Source: Xanthobacter tagetidis
GTDB taxonomy: Bacteria; Pseudomonadota; Alphaproteobacteria; Rhizobiales; Xanthobacteraceae
DNA: 64,000 bases
Direction: 5' to 3'
NCBI RefSeq assembly: GCF_003667445.1
Contig: NZ_RCTF01000009.1
Coordinates: forward strand, 1-64,000
Positions 45,082 through 53,003 of this stretch are shown piece by piece (position 1 is the first letter of the stretch; each line of letters starts with the position of its first letter). The notes below the pieces were generated by a model. It ran no database searches. It was not told where the DNA came from and worked only from the letters and a program-made list of their open reading frames with translations. The position numbers were made by a program, and so were the translations under genes.

Positions 45082-46104
45082 ATGGACTGCGCCGTTCGCC
45101 GCGCCATTGCGGAGACGACGGCCGGCATCGCGTCCGGCATCGCGCATGGTATCGCGGCCGCCGCCGGGCCGCTGCGCCTGCGCATCGATTTTGCGACGCC
45201 CGAGCTTGCGGCCGCGTTCGCTCGCGCGTTCGCTGGCGCGACGCCGGCGGCGGCCGATCCTGCGGATGACGCGGGCGTCTGGCGGATCACCGTCGCGAGC
45301 GGCAGCGGCGGTACGCCGGTTCCTTCGCTGGTGCCGGCGGAGCGGGGCGGCGACATGCGGCTCGGCGCCGGGGCTGAGGCCTATGTGCTGTGGATGGGCC
45401 GCCATGCCCCCACGCTCTATGCCGTGGACCTGGAACGCCGCCAGGCGCTCTACTGGGTGGAGGACGCGGCGGCGATCCCGGCCTGGGAGCGCTCGCGCCC
45501 CTTTTTGCCGATCATCCAGGTGATGCTGGACGCCACGCCCTGGATCGCGGTGCACGCCGCGGCCATCGCGCGGGACGGCGGTGCCGTGATGCTCACCGGC
45601 CCCGGCCGCGCCGGCAAGACGACGCTCTCGCTGGCGGCGCTCAAGGCCGGCTGGCGCTATTCCGGCGACGATTATGTGCTGCTGCGCACCGACGTGCCCG
45701 AAGTGGCGTCGCTGTTCGCCACCGCGCGGCTGCGCGACGACATGGCGGCACGCTTTCCCTGGATCGGCGCGGTGCTGCGCGAGGTCTCGCAGGAACTGGG
45801 CGAGCGGCGGCACGAACTGGTGCTGGGCGGCGGGCAGGGGGGCGGCGGCGCCCTCGGCGGCGCGGCGCTGAAGGCGGTGCTGCTGCTCGACCGGCGCGGC
45901 GCGCAGGCGCCGCAGTTCGGGCCTGCCACCCGCACCGCGGTTCTCTCGACCCTGATGGCCAACACCCTGGTGGCGACGCCCGGCTACGAGGCCGCGCGCA
46001 CGGCCAAGGTGATGCGCCTTCTGGCGATGCTGCGCCCGCGCCGCTTCGATCCCGGCGCGGACTTCGCCCCGGCCCTCGATGCGCTTGCCGGGGAGCTGGC
46101 ATGA
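45082..46104 (+). CDS. HPr kinase-like (HprK-related) protein
   Basis: 340 residues. The C-terminal half is an HprK-type P-loop fold: HAAAIARDGGAVMLTGPGRA then GKTTLSLAALKAGWRYSGDD, with Walker A GPGRAGKT at residues 173-180 and the second Asp pair in GDDYVLL. The N-terminal about 150 residues have no clear match and include an Ala-rich start. True HPr kinases act on Ser46 of HPr in sugar transport; relatives beside PqqD proteins are thought to phosphorylate a peptide or a glycan precursor. The stop overlaps the next gene by 4 nt (ATGA). Confidence 0.8.
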   Translation: MDCAVRRAIAETTAGIASGIAHGIAAAAGPLRLRIDFATPELAAAFARAFAGATPAAADPADDAGVWRITVASGSGGTPVPSLVPAERGGDMRLGAGAEAYVLWMGRHAPTLYAVDLERRQALYWVEDAAAIPAWERSRPFLPIIQVMLDATPWIAVHAAAIARDGGAVMLTGPGRAGKTTLSLAALKAGWRYSGDDYVLLRTDVPEVASLFATARLRDDMAARFPWIGAVLREVSQELGERRHELVLGGGQGGGGALGGAALKAVLLLDRRGAQAPQFGPATRTAVLSTLMANTLVATPGYEAARTAKVMRLLAMLRPRRFDPGADFAPALDALAGELA

Positions 46105-46781
46105 GCGGAGCGTCCATCAGCGCCATCGTTCCGGTCCATAACGGCGCGGCCCTTATCGCCGAAGCGCTCGCGAGCATCCGCGCCCAGAGCGTCCCGGTCC
46201 GCGAAGTGATCGTCGTGGATGACGGCTCGGACGACGGCACCGCCGAGATCGTCACCAAGGCCGATCCGGCGGCGATCCTGATCCGCACCGCGCGCGGCGG
46301 CCCGGCGGCGGCGCGCAATATCGGTGTCGCCCGCGCCACGGGCGAATGGCTCGCCTTCCTCGACCACGACGATCTCTGGCCGCCGGAGCGCACCGCCGCG
46401 CTTCTCGCCGCCGTCGAACGGGCGCCTGACACCGACTATGCCTATGGACGCTTCCGTCTCGAAGAGATGGCGGGCGCGGTTCCCGACCTGCGCCTGCGGC
46501 AGGCAGACGGCACGGCGGTACCGTTCCTGCTGCACGCCTCGCTGATCCGGCGCCGGCTGTGGCAAGCGCTAAGCGGGCTCGATCCCGCGCGCGACCGGGC
46601 GGAGGACCTCGATTTCTATCTCCGCGTGCGGGATGCCGGCGCGGTCCTGACCGAGGTCGATGCGGTGACGCTGGTCTACCGCCAGCATGGCGGCAACCGC
46701 TCGCGCGCGGCGGCGCTCGGGCAGGCGCCGATGCTGGAAGCCATGTGGTCCGCCATCCGCCGCCGCCGCAGCGGGGGCTGA
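46101..46781 (+). CDS. Family 2 glycosyltransferase, first of two
   Basis: 226 residues, GT-A fold. It starts SISAIVPVHNGAALIAEALA, followed by VIVVDDGSDDGTAE (nucleotide binding), AARNIGVARATGEWLAFLDH then DDLWPP, where DHDD is the metal-binding DxD. RAEDLDFYLRVRDAG carries the ED catalytic-base motif. No membrane helix, so it is cytoplasmic or peripheral. The ATG overlaps the HprK-like stop by 4 nt; the second GT follows 4 bp later. Confidence 0.88.
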   Translation: MSGASISAIVPVHNGAALIAEALASIRAQSVPVREVIVVDDGSDDGTAEIVTKADPAAILIRTARGGPAAARNIGVARATGEWLAFLDHDDLWPPERTAALLAAVERAPDTDYAYGRFRLEEMAGAVPDLRLRQADGTAVPFLLHASLIRRRLWQALSGLDPARDRAEDLDFYLRVRDAGAVLTEVDAVTLVYRQHGGNRSRAAALGQAPMLEAMWSAIRRRRSGG

Positions 46782-46785
46782 GCCC

Positions 46786-47466
46786 ATGCGCGTCTCGGTG
46801 CTCATCGCCTGCTGGAATGCGCAAGCCTATATCGGCGAGGCGATCCGCTCGGCCCTGGATCAGGACCCGGCGCCGGCCGAGCTGATCGTGGTCGACGACG
46901 GCTCCACAGACGCCAGCGCGGACGTCGCCGGGGCGATCGGCGGCGTCACGCTGCTGCGGCAGGCGAACCAGGGGGTCGGCGCCGCGCTCAACGCCGCCGC
47001 CGCACAGGCGAGCGGCGATGTCCTCGCCTTCCTCGATGCGGACGACCTGTGGTGCCCGGGCAAGCTCGCCGCGCAGACCGCCGCGCTCGCGGCGGAGCCG
47101 GAGCTGGACGCCGTGTTCGGCCATATGGCCCCATTCGCCAGCCCCGATCTGCCCGAGCAGGAGCGGGCCGGCCTGCGCATCGGCACCGCGGCGGAGCCCG
47201 GCTTCGTGAAAGGGACGATGCTGCTGCGGCGCGCCGCGTTCGAGCGGCTCGGGTCCTTCAACGAAACCCGGCTCTTCGCCGACTTCATCGCTTGGTACGC
47301 CCAGGCCTGCATCGCCGGGTTCCACTGGCGCATGCTCGACCACCTCGTCCTGCTGCGGCGCATCCATGGCGCCAACATGGGCCGGCGTGAGCGGCCCCGG
47401 CAGCGCGAGGACTATCTCGGCATCATGAAGGCGCTCATCGACGCGAAGCGCGGAGCCCGCTCGTGA
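46786..47466 (+). CDS. Family 2 glycosyltransferase, second of two
   Basis: 226 residues, exactly the length of its upstream neighbour. The start is RVSVLIACWNAQAYIGEAIR, then LIVVDDGSTDASADV and AAAQASGDVLAFLDADDLW with DADD as metal-binding motif. The ED-type segment is replaced by RLFADFIAWYAQACIAGF, so the catalytic base region differs from the first enzyme. Similar length and order suggest an old duplication with changed specificity. The stop overlaps the nucleotidyltransferase start by 4 nt (GTGA). Confidence 0.87.
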   Translation: MRVSVLIACWNAQAYIGEAIRSALDQDPAPAELIVVDDGSTDASADVAGAIGGVTLLRQANQGVGAALNAAAAQASGDVLAFLDADDLWCPGKLAAQTAALAAEPELDAVFGHMAPFASPDLPEQERAGLRIGTAAEPGFVKGTMLLRRAAFERLGSFNETRLFADFIAWYAQACIAGFHWRMLDHLVLLRRIHGANMGRRERPRQREDYLGIMKALIDAKRGARS

Positions 47467-49454
47467 CGCAAGCCCTCGGCCTCACGCAAAGGGAGCGTGC
47501 CCTCCTCGTCGCCTGCCTCGGCAGCGGCGCCGCCGCGCGCGACGCCTTCGCCGCCTGGCGCCCGTTCGCCAGCCCCGCCGACATGCATGGCCGCGAGCTG
47601 CGGTTGATGCCGCTGCTGCTGGCGAACCTGCGCCGGGAGGGGATCGACGATCCGATCCTGCCCTGGCTCAAGGGCCAGGCGAAGCTGATCTGGCTCACTG
47701 GCATGATGCGCCAGCGTGCGCTCGCCCGCGCGCTCGACGCGCTCAGCGCCGCCGACATTCCGGTGATGCTCATCAAGGGCGCGGCGCTGCTGGTGCGCTG
47801 GCCCAAGGCGGTGGAAACCCGCCCCATGGGCGACTTCGACCTGCTGGTGCCGCCCGGGCAGGCGCGCGCGGCGCTGGATGCGCTGATCGGCGCGGGCTGG
47901 ACCGGCGCGCGGGGCTCGCAGCTCTCCGACGACGACCTCGACCGGTTCCACGCCGTCGGCCTCGTGAGTGCCGGTGCCGACGGCTCCACGCGGGGCGGAA
48001 CGCAGATCGACCTGCATTGGCGCGCGGCGGAGGCCATCGCCGACCCGCGCCACAGCGAAGGGCTGCGGGCGCGCGCCGTCGCGGCGCGGTTCGACGGACG
48101 GCCGGTGGCGGTGAGCGGCCTTGCCGACCACCTGTTCGTGCTGCTGGCCCATGCCTTCCACGACACCGTCATGCAGCGCTACGACTGGGTGGCGGAGGCC
48201 GCGCTGCTGCTGGAGGCCGGCGCGCCCGACGCGTGGGACTGGCCGCTGTTCCATGACCTCTGCCGCCGCTACGGCCTGGAGGCCTGGGCCGTAGCGGCGC
48301 TGCGCGAGGTGTCCGCGATCACCGCCCGCCCGCTGCCCGATGGGGCCGATTTCGCCGACGACGTGGTCGCAGCCCTCAGATCCCGCCCACCGTCCAGCGA
48401 CGCCGAGGCGGCGGCCGATCAGGCCCTTGCGTCCCTGGACCTCGCGATGGAGCGGGTCAAGGCGCTGGTCGGCGATCCCTCGCGCCTCGCCGAACTGGGC
48501 TATGAGGCCATCGATCTGTGCCGCACCGGCGTCGGCGCTTCCATGGTGGACGGCTGGTCGGTCCCGGCGGGGGATGGGCGCTGGAGCGACGGCGGCACCG
48601 CCATCCTCGCCTTCCGCGCGCCGCGATCGCGGATCGGCGAGACCGTGGCTCTGCGCCTGTGGCTGCAGCCCTACCTCGCCACGCAGATCCCGCGGCTCAA
48701 TGCCCGCGCCTGGGCCGGCGCCGGTGTGGCGCACTGGTCCTTTGTCGCGAGCGACAGGGACGGCGGTTCCCGGACCGTCGAGGGGCGGGTGCTCGATTGG
48801 GACGGCGTCCCCGTGGTCGTCGTCGCCATCCGCTTCGATGCGCTGATGAGCGGCGCCGAGCGCCGCCGCCTGGGCCTCGACCATCGCCGGATCGGCCTGC
48901 TCCTGAGCCAGATGGCGATGACGTGTCCTGAGGCGGCGCCGGTGATCGAGACCAGGCTGGCGCTCAGGGATCCGGGCGCCGATCTCGTCGCCTGGTCCGG
49001 CTGGGGCGCCGCTGGGGAGCGCGGCCGCTGGACCGTGGGGGAGGAGGCGGTGGTGCACGTCCGCCTGCCTGCGGGCAAGGCGGTGCGCGCCATCCGCTTT
49101 GAGGTGCCGATGGTGTTCTGCGCGGCCGGGGTCAGGCAGGCGATCACGGTGGCGGTGAACGGCACGACCTGCCGGGACATCGTCCTCCCGCGCAAGGCCC
49201 GCCCGATCCAGGCGGGCAGCTTCCAGGGCGCGACGTTCGATGTCGAACTGCCGGACGGGATCGCGGGCGGCGCGTACGTGGAGATCCGCCTGCGCATCGC
49301 CCATCCCACGGTGCCGGCCGATCACTGCGGCTCCGCGGACACCCGCCGCGTGGGCGCGCTGGTGGCCGCGCTTTCCCCCGTGCGCGGCCACCGCTGGGGG
49401 GTGAAAGCCTTGGCCGACCGCCTGTCCTCCGCCTTGGGCAGGCGGCGCGGCTGA
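47463..49454 (+). CDS. NTP_transf_5 nucleotidyltransferase fused to C-terminal beta-rich domains
   Basis: 663 residues from GTG 47463. The N-terminal about 340 residues match the NTP_transf_5 family: MLIKGAALLVRWPKAVETRP then MGDFDLLVPPGQARAALDAL, with Asp124 and Asp126 as metal ligands, and a helical part with QIDLHWR and FVLLAHAFHDTVMQRYDWVAE. The C-terminal about 290 residues look like two beta-sandwich units (AILAFRAPRSRIGETVALRL and RAIRFEVPMVFCAAGVRQAI), of the kind found appended to glycosyltransferases. That fusion is unusual: typical family members are about 350-400 residues. Last gene of the cluster. Such enzymes near PqqD/HprK genes are of unproved function. Confidence 0.75.
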   Translation: MTQALGLTQRERALLVACLGSGAAARDAFAAWRPFASPADMHGRELRLMPLLLANLRREGIDDPILPWLKGQAKLIWLTGMMRQRALARALDALSAADIPVMLIKGAALLVRWPKAVETRPMGDFDLLVPPGQARAALDALIGAGWTGARGSQLSDDDLDRFHAVGLVSAGADGSTRGGTQIDLHWRAAEAIADPRHSEGLRARAVAARFDGRPVAVSGLADHLFVLLAHAFHDTVMQRYDWVAEAALLLEAGAPDAWDWPLFHDLCRRYGLEAWAVAALREVSAITARPLPDGADFADDVVAALRSRPPSSDAEAAADQALASLDLAMERVKALVGDPSRLAELGYEAIDLCRTGVGASMVDGWSVPAGDGRWSDGGTAILAFRAPRSRIGETVALRLWLQPYLATQIPRLNARAWAGAGVAHWSFVASDRDGGSRTVEGRVLDWDGVPVVVVAIRFDALMSGAERRRLGLDHRRIGLLLSQMAMTCPEAAPVIETRLALRDPGADLVAWSGWGAAGERGRWTVGEEAVVHVRLPAGKAVRAIRFEVPMVFCAAGVRQAITVAVNGTTCRDIVLPRKARPIQAGSFQGATFDVELPDGIAGGAYVEIRLRIAHPTVPADHCGSADTRRVGALVAALSPVRGHRWGVKALADRLSSALGRRRG

Positions 49455-49493
49455 GAGGGGAGCCGGGCGCCGGCCGGGAAAAAGCGGGCGCGC

Positions 49494-49520
49494 TGTCGGC
49501 CCGGCACGGCCCCGCGCGTC
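49494..49520 (+). promoter_or_regulatory. Possible ECF sigma promoter before the VOC gene
   Basis: TGTCGGC (49494-49500) and CGTC (49517-49520) are spaced by 16 bp, 33 bp upstream of the VOC gene start, which is the same geometry as the ECF41 promoter at 26853. Only TGTC and CGTC are conserved, so it may be chance or recognised by another ECF group. Confidence 0.3.
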
Positions 49521-49553
49521 CTCGGGGCGACACATCGACCCTGGAGGAAGACC

Positions 49554-50054
49554 ATGTCCACCACTGCCCATACCCCTGCCGTCGCCAAGAACACCATCTG
49601 CCTCTGGTTCGAGCGGGACGCGGAGGCGGCGGCGCGCTTCTACACCGCCACCTTCCCGGACAGCGTGATGGGGGCGGTCCATCTCGCGCCAAGCGACTAT
49701 CCCTCCGGCAAGGCGGGCGACGTGCTCACCGTTGAGTTCACGGTCGCCGGCATCCCGTGCCTCGGCCTCAATGGCGGTCCGGCCTTCCGGCACAGCGAGG
49801 CGTTTTCGTTCCAGATCGCCACCGACGACCAGGAGGAGACCGACCGCTACTGGAACGCCATCGTCGGCAATGGCGGGCAGGAGAGCGCCTGCGGCTGGTG
49901 CCGCGACCGGTGGGGCATCTCCTGGCAGATCACGCCGCGCGTCCTGATCGAGGCCATGATGGCGGGCGGCGCGGAAGCCAAGCGGGCGTTCGAGGCGATG
50001 ATGACGATGCGCAAGATCGATGTCGCCGCCATCGCGGCGGCCCGGCGCGGTTGA
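49554..50054 (+). CDS. VOC family protein (PhnB/3-demethylubiquinone-like)
   Basis: 166 residues of the vicinal oxygen chelate superfamily, branch PF06983: NTICLWFERDAEAAARFYTA and VEFTVAGIPCLGLNGGPAFR at the start, then CGWCRDRWGISWQITPRVL. Relatives are metal-dependent or metal-free small-molecule binding proteins, often with unknown function and often controlled by ECF sigma factors. A ribosome site (GGAGGAAG) precedes ATG 49554. Monocistronic by position, 99 bp after the nucleotidyltransferase. Confidence 0.85.
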   Translation: MSTTAHTPAVAKNTICLWFERDAEAAARFYTATFPDSVMGAVHLAPSDYPSGKAGDVLTVEFTVAGIPCLGLNGGPAFRHSEAFSFQIATDDQEETDRYWNAIVGNGGQESACGWCRDRWGISWQITPRVLIEAMMAGGAEAKRAFEAMMTMRKIDVAAIAAARRG

Positions 50055-50069
50055 TCGCGCGGGACCGGT

Positions 50070-50984
50070 TCAGGGGAAGGCCACCCCGGCCAGCTCCTGC
50101 GACACCTCCCACAGCCGCGCGGCGACGGCGCCATCCAGCGCCTGCGGCGGCGGCGCCTCTTCGGTGGGATAGCCGCGCACGCCGGCGAGCCGGTGCGGCC
50201 CGTAATGGCCGCCATCCCGCGCCGCCGGGTCGGTGGCCGCGAAGAGCGTGGGCAAGGCGCCCTGCCAGGCCGGCTGAAACAGGAACGGCAGGTTGCGGCG
50301 AATGCGCACCCGGATGCTGCCCGGCGGAGCGGAATTGGCGATCAAATCGGTGCGCGTCAGTCCGGGATGCGCCGCCAAGCTTTCCACGCCCCAACCCGCT
50401 GCTCTGCTGCGCCGGCTCAGCTCGAAGGCGAACATGATGCAGGCGAGCTTTGACTGGCCGTAGAGCGCGAACGCATGGTAGGCCCGCAGGCCCTGGAGAT
50501 CGTCGAAGTCGATCTTGCCGCGGCGGGCCGCGATGCTGCCGAGCGTGACGACGCGCGCGCTGCCGCCCTTCCTCAGCAGCGGCAGCAGATGGGCGGTGAG
50601 CGCGAAATGGCCGAGATAGTTCGTGCCGAACTGCAGCTCGAACCCGTCGCGGGTCTCGCCGCGCACCGGAGGGGTCATGACAGCGGCATTGTTGATGAGA
50701 AGGTCCAGCCTGTCCTCGTGGTCGGCGAGCCGCGCGGCGAAGGCGGAGACGGATTCAAGGCGCGCAAGGTCCATCTCCGCGAAGCGCACCTGCGCGCCCT
50801 CGACCTGCGCCGCAATGGCCGCGACGGCCTGCGCCCCCTTGGCGTGACTGCGCCCGGCGATCACCACGCGCGCCCCGGCGCGGGCGAGGGCCAGCGCATC
50901 CTCAAATCCGAGTCCGCCGGTTCCGGTCACGACGGCGGTGCGGCCGTGCTGGAGCGGGATGTCCTTGGTGGTCCAGTGGGTCAT
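50070..50984 (-). CDS. Short-chain dehydrogenase/reductase family oxidoreductase
   Basis: 304 residues. The NAD(P)-binding motif is TAVVTGTGGLGFEDALALA with Arg in VVIAGRSHAKG favouring NADP, NNAAVMTPP is the NNAG-type motif, and YGQSKLACIMFAFEL has the catalytic Tyr-xxx-Lys. GTNYLGHFALTAHLLPLL is typical of the retinol dehydrogenase/WWOX-like SDR branch. Substrate unknown. Its ATG at 50984 has no strong ribosome site. The upstream hairpin (51006-51033) separates it from the DUF2147 gene. Confidence 0.86.
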   Translation of the reverse strand: MTHWTTKDIPLQHGRTAVVTGTGGLGFEDALALARAGARVVIAGRSHAKGAQAVAAIAAQVEGAQVRFAEMDLARLESVSAFAARLADHEDRLDLLINNAAVMTPPVRGETRDGFELQFGTNYLGHFALTAHLLPLLRKGGSARVVTLGSIAARRGKIDFDDLQGLRAYHAFALYGQSKLACIMFAFELSRRSRAAGWGVESLAAHPGLTRTDLIANSAPPGSIRVRIRRNLPFLFQPAWQGALPTLFAATDPAARDGGHYGPHRLAGVRGYPTEEAPPPQALDGAVAARLWEVSQELAGVAFP

Positions 50985-51005
50985 TGATCCTCAAGCCTTC
51001 CGGCC

Positions 51006-51033
51006 GCCCGAGCGCCGTGTGAAGCGCTCGGGC
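51006..51033 (-). terminator. Terminator hairpin after the DUF2147 gene
   Basis: GCCCGAGCGC (51006-51015) pairs perfectly with GCGCTCGGGC (51024-51033) across an 8-nt loop, 38 bp past the DUF2147 stop on the minus strand. No U tract. Confidence 0.6.
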
Positions 51034-51070
51034 GCGTTGCCTATTTCTGCGAGCGTGGAAGGGGGCGGTC

Positions 51071-51541
51071 TCAGCGGGTGCGCTGGAGAACCACGGTCTG
51101 GCCGAGCAGGGGCGTGCCCATATAGCCGCGCAACTCCATCTTCCCGCCGACCAGCGTCACCTGGGCGGACAGGGTCCGGCCGGACTGGGCATCATAGACG
51201 GCACCGTCGTCCCAGCGGCCTTCGGCGGCGTTCCATTTGAGGCTGCTCAGGAACACGATGCCCTGGAGCGAGCGGTCGCGGAGCGCGGGATCGGGGTTCT
51301 GGGCGTCCTTCTTGAAGGTCTGCCCGTCCGCCTCCATCAGGCGCGCGCCATAGATGACGCGGGCGGCATAGGTGCCGCCGGCATCGAACATTTCAAGCTT
51401 GAGTTGGCGGTTCTCGGTTTCCCAGACGCCGACGATCTCGCCGGGCCCGGCGGCCTGCGCCAGCGCGCCGGCGACCGGCAGACCCGTGAGCCCGGCCGCG
51501 AGCGTGGCGGCCAGCAGGCTGTTCCTTGCGGACATGAGCAT
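51071..51541 (-). CDS. DUF2147 family exported protein
   Basis: 156 residues with a signal peptide (LLAATLAAGLTGLPVAGALA) and a lipocalin-like beta-barrel domain: GEIVGVWETENRQLKLEMF, DAQNPDPALRDRSLQGIVFL, WDDGAVYDAQSGRTLSAQVT, and ELRGYMGTPLLGQTVVLQR. These are the conserved segments of DUF2147, a periplasmic family of unknown function. ATG 51541 and 51535 are equivalent starts. Confidence 0.85.
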   Translation of the reverse strand: MLMSARNSLLAATLAAGLTGLPVAGALAQAAGPGEIVGVWETENRQLKLEMFDAGGTYAARVIYGARLMEADGQTFKKDAQNPDPALRDRSLQGIVFLSSLKWNAAEGRWDDGAVYDAQSGRTLSAQVTLVGGKMELRGYMGTPLLGQTVVLQRTR

Positions 51542-51918
51542 AGTGCGATCCTTTCCGACGGCCGGGGTGCGGCGACCGGCGGAGCCCTCTTCTCCCGCCC
51601 CGCGGGGGAAAGCGCCGCGCCGGTCCCGTCCCCCGACCTTGCACCGCGACGCTACGCGGCGGTGGCCGGGAGGCGAATGTCGGAAAGCGCGAACAACTTG
51701 CCCGATCCTGCAAATTGCGCGGCGCCGCCGGCGCGCCGGATTCCGCGCCGACGGTCGCTGGCGCGGCGCCTAGGAGCTGGTTTGGAGGCCACTCAAGATC
51801 GGGGGGCGACGCAGTTTCGCCGTCATGGCCGGGCTTGTCCCGGCCAAGCCCGGCCACGACCGCTGAGAGGACGCGCGGCGCTGTGAAAGGCGCCCTACTT
51901 GGCGTTTCCGAACCGGCG
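51542..51918. other. Intergenic region of about 380 bp with a REP-like hairpin
   Basis: Lies between the DUF2147 start and the AraC regulator stop (both minus strand). The half near the AraC gene carries the inverted repeat at 51822-51860; the rest must contain the DUF2147 promoter. No credible coding frame was found. Confidence 0.5.
51822..51860. repeat. REP-like palindromic element
   Basis: GTCATGGCCGGGCTT (51822-51836) and AAGCCCGGCCACGAC (51846-51860) are inverted with one G-T type mismatch, around the spacer GTCCCGGCC. The sequence GTCATGGCCGGGCTTGTCCC is familiar as a dispersed palindromic repeat of Bradyrhizobium/Xanthobacteraceae genomes. It could also end transcription of the AraC gene, 59 bp away. 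Confidence 0.6.
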
Positions 51919-52839
51919 CTAAACGGTCGGCAGTTCGCGGCCGGTCAGCGACCGGTAGAGGCGATGCTGGTTCATCACGTCGCGCTTCGGCGCGACGCCG
52001 AACGTGCGCGAATATTCCCGGCTGAACTGCGAGGCGCTTTCATAGCCGACCTGATAGGCGGCTTCGGCGACGGTGGCGGCCGCGGAGATCATCAGGCGCC
52101 GCGCTTCAAGCAGGCGGAGCTGCTTCTGGTATTGCAGCGGCGACATGGAGGTCAGCGCCTTGAAATGCTGGTGGAAGGAGGAGGCGCTCATGCGCGCGGC
52201 CTCGGCCAGCTGCTCCACCCGCAGCGTCTGCGTGAAATTGGACCGCAGCAGCTGGATCGCCTTCACCACCCGCTCGGTGCTCGATTCCGGCAGGGCGAGC
52301 TTGCAGATTTCGCCGCCGTGCGGGCCGCTCAGCAGCCAGTAGTAGATTTCGCGCATGACCGAGGGATAGAGGATCGGAACGGATTTCGGATTGTCCGCCA
52401 TCCGCACGAGGCGCTGGATGCAGTCGGACAGGGGCTCGTCCACGTCGGCCACGAACACGCAGGGCCTGGCGCCCTGGGACGGGGTGAGCCCGTCCATCTC
52501 GCGCAAGAGCTCGTGGATCACGGACACGTCGAAATCGATGGTGACGCCGAGAAACGGCTCGTCGGGTGCGGCCTTCACGATCCGCCCGCTCGCCGGCAGC
52601 TCCATGCTCACCACGAGGCACTGCATCTCGCCATAGTCGAGCGTGTCCTCGCCGAAGAGAATCTGCTTGGCGCCTTTCAGGACGACGCAGAGGGAAGGAC
52701 GGTAGATCTTCCTGTGCGGCATCATCTCCTGGAAGGAGCGGATGACGTTGACGCCTTCCATGGCGGTGGGAAAAAGGCCCTGGCCGCCGCCCTTGCTCTC
52801 GACATAGGCGGTGACCGTCTCAAGAAGCGATGATGACAC
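51919..52839 (-). CDS. AraC family transcriptional regulator
   Basis: 306 residues. An N-terminal AraC_N-type domain (LLETVTAYVESKGGGQGLFP, RPSLCVVLKGAKQILFG) senses an unknown ligand. The C-terminal AraC DNA-binding domain has two HTHs: LRVEQLAEAARMSASSFHQH and VAEAAYQVGYESASQFSREY then SRTFGVAPKRD. GTG 52839 is chosen because AGGAG stands 8 nt upstream and the family usually starts here; 34 extra upstream codons are in frame but atypical. It is divergent from the MFS permease across a 164-bp AT-richer region, which suggests that it regulates the permease. Confidence 0.88.
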   Translation of the reverse strand: MSSSLLETVTAYVESKGGGQGLFPTAMEGVNVIRSFQEMMPHRKIYRPSLCVVLKGAKQILFGEDTLDYGEMQCLVVSMELPASGRIVKAAPDEPFLGVTIDFDVSVIHELLREMDGLTPSQGARPCVFVADVDEPLSDCIQRLVRMADNPKSVPILYPSVMREIYYWLLSGPHGGEICKLALPESSTERVVKAIQLLRSNFTQTLRVEQLAEAARMSASSFHQHFKALTSMSPLQYQKQLRLLEARRLMISAAATVAEAAYQVGYESASQFSREYSRTFGVAPKRDVMNQHRLYRSLTGRELPTV

Positions 52840-53003
52840 GCTATGCTCCTGTTTGGCTTGCAGCCAGCGCTCCCCATGCCCCACAGGATGTAACGTAACG
52901 TCATTTATAGGATCAGGCAATTTTATTGAGGTTTCCGGCATTCGGATCAGTCCTCGCTCCGCCTAGCTTGATGCTGCCAATCCAAGCCCGGAGCCATTCA
53001 AGT

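Noticed and set aside
47412-49793. 793-codon minus-strand frame over the nucleotidyltransferase gene
   Set aside because: Antisense shadow with low-complexity His/Arg/Gly composition; the plus-strand gene has clear motifs and coupling to its neighbours.
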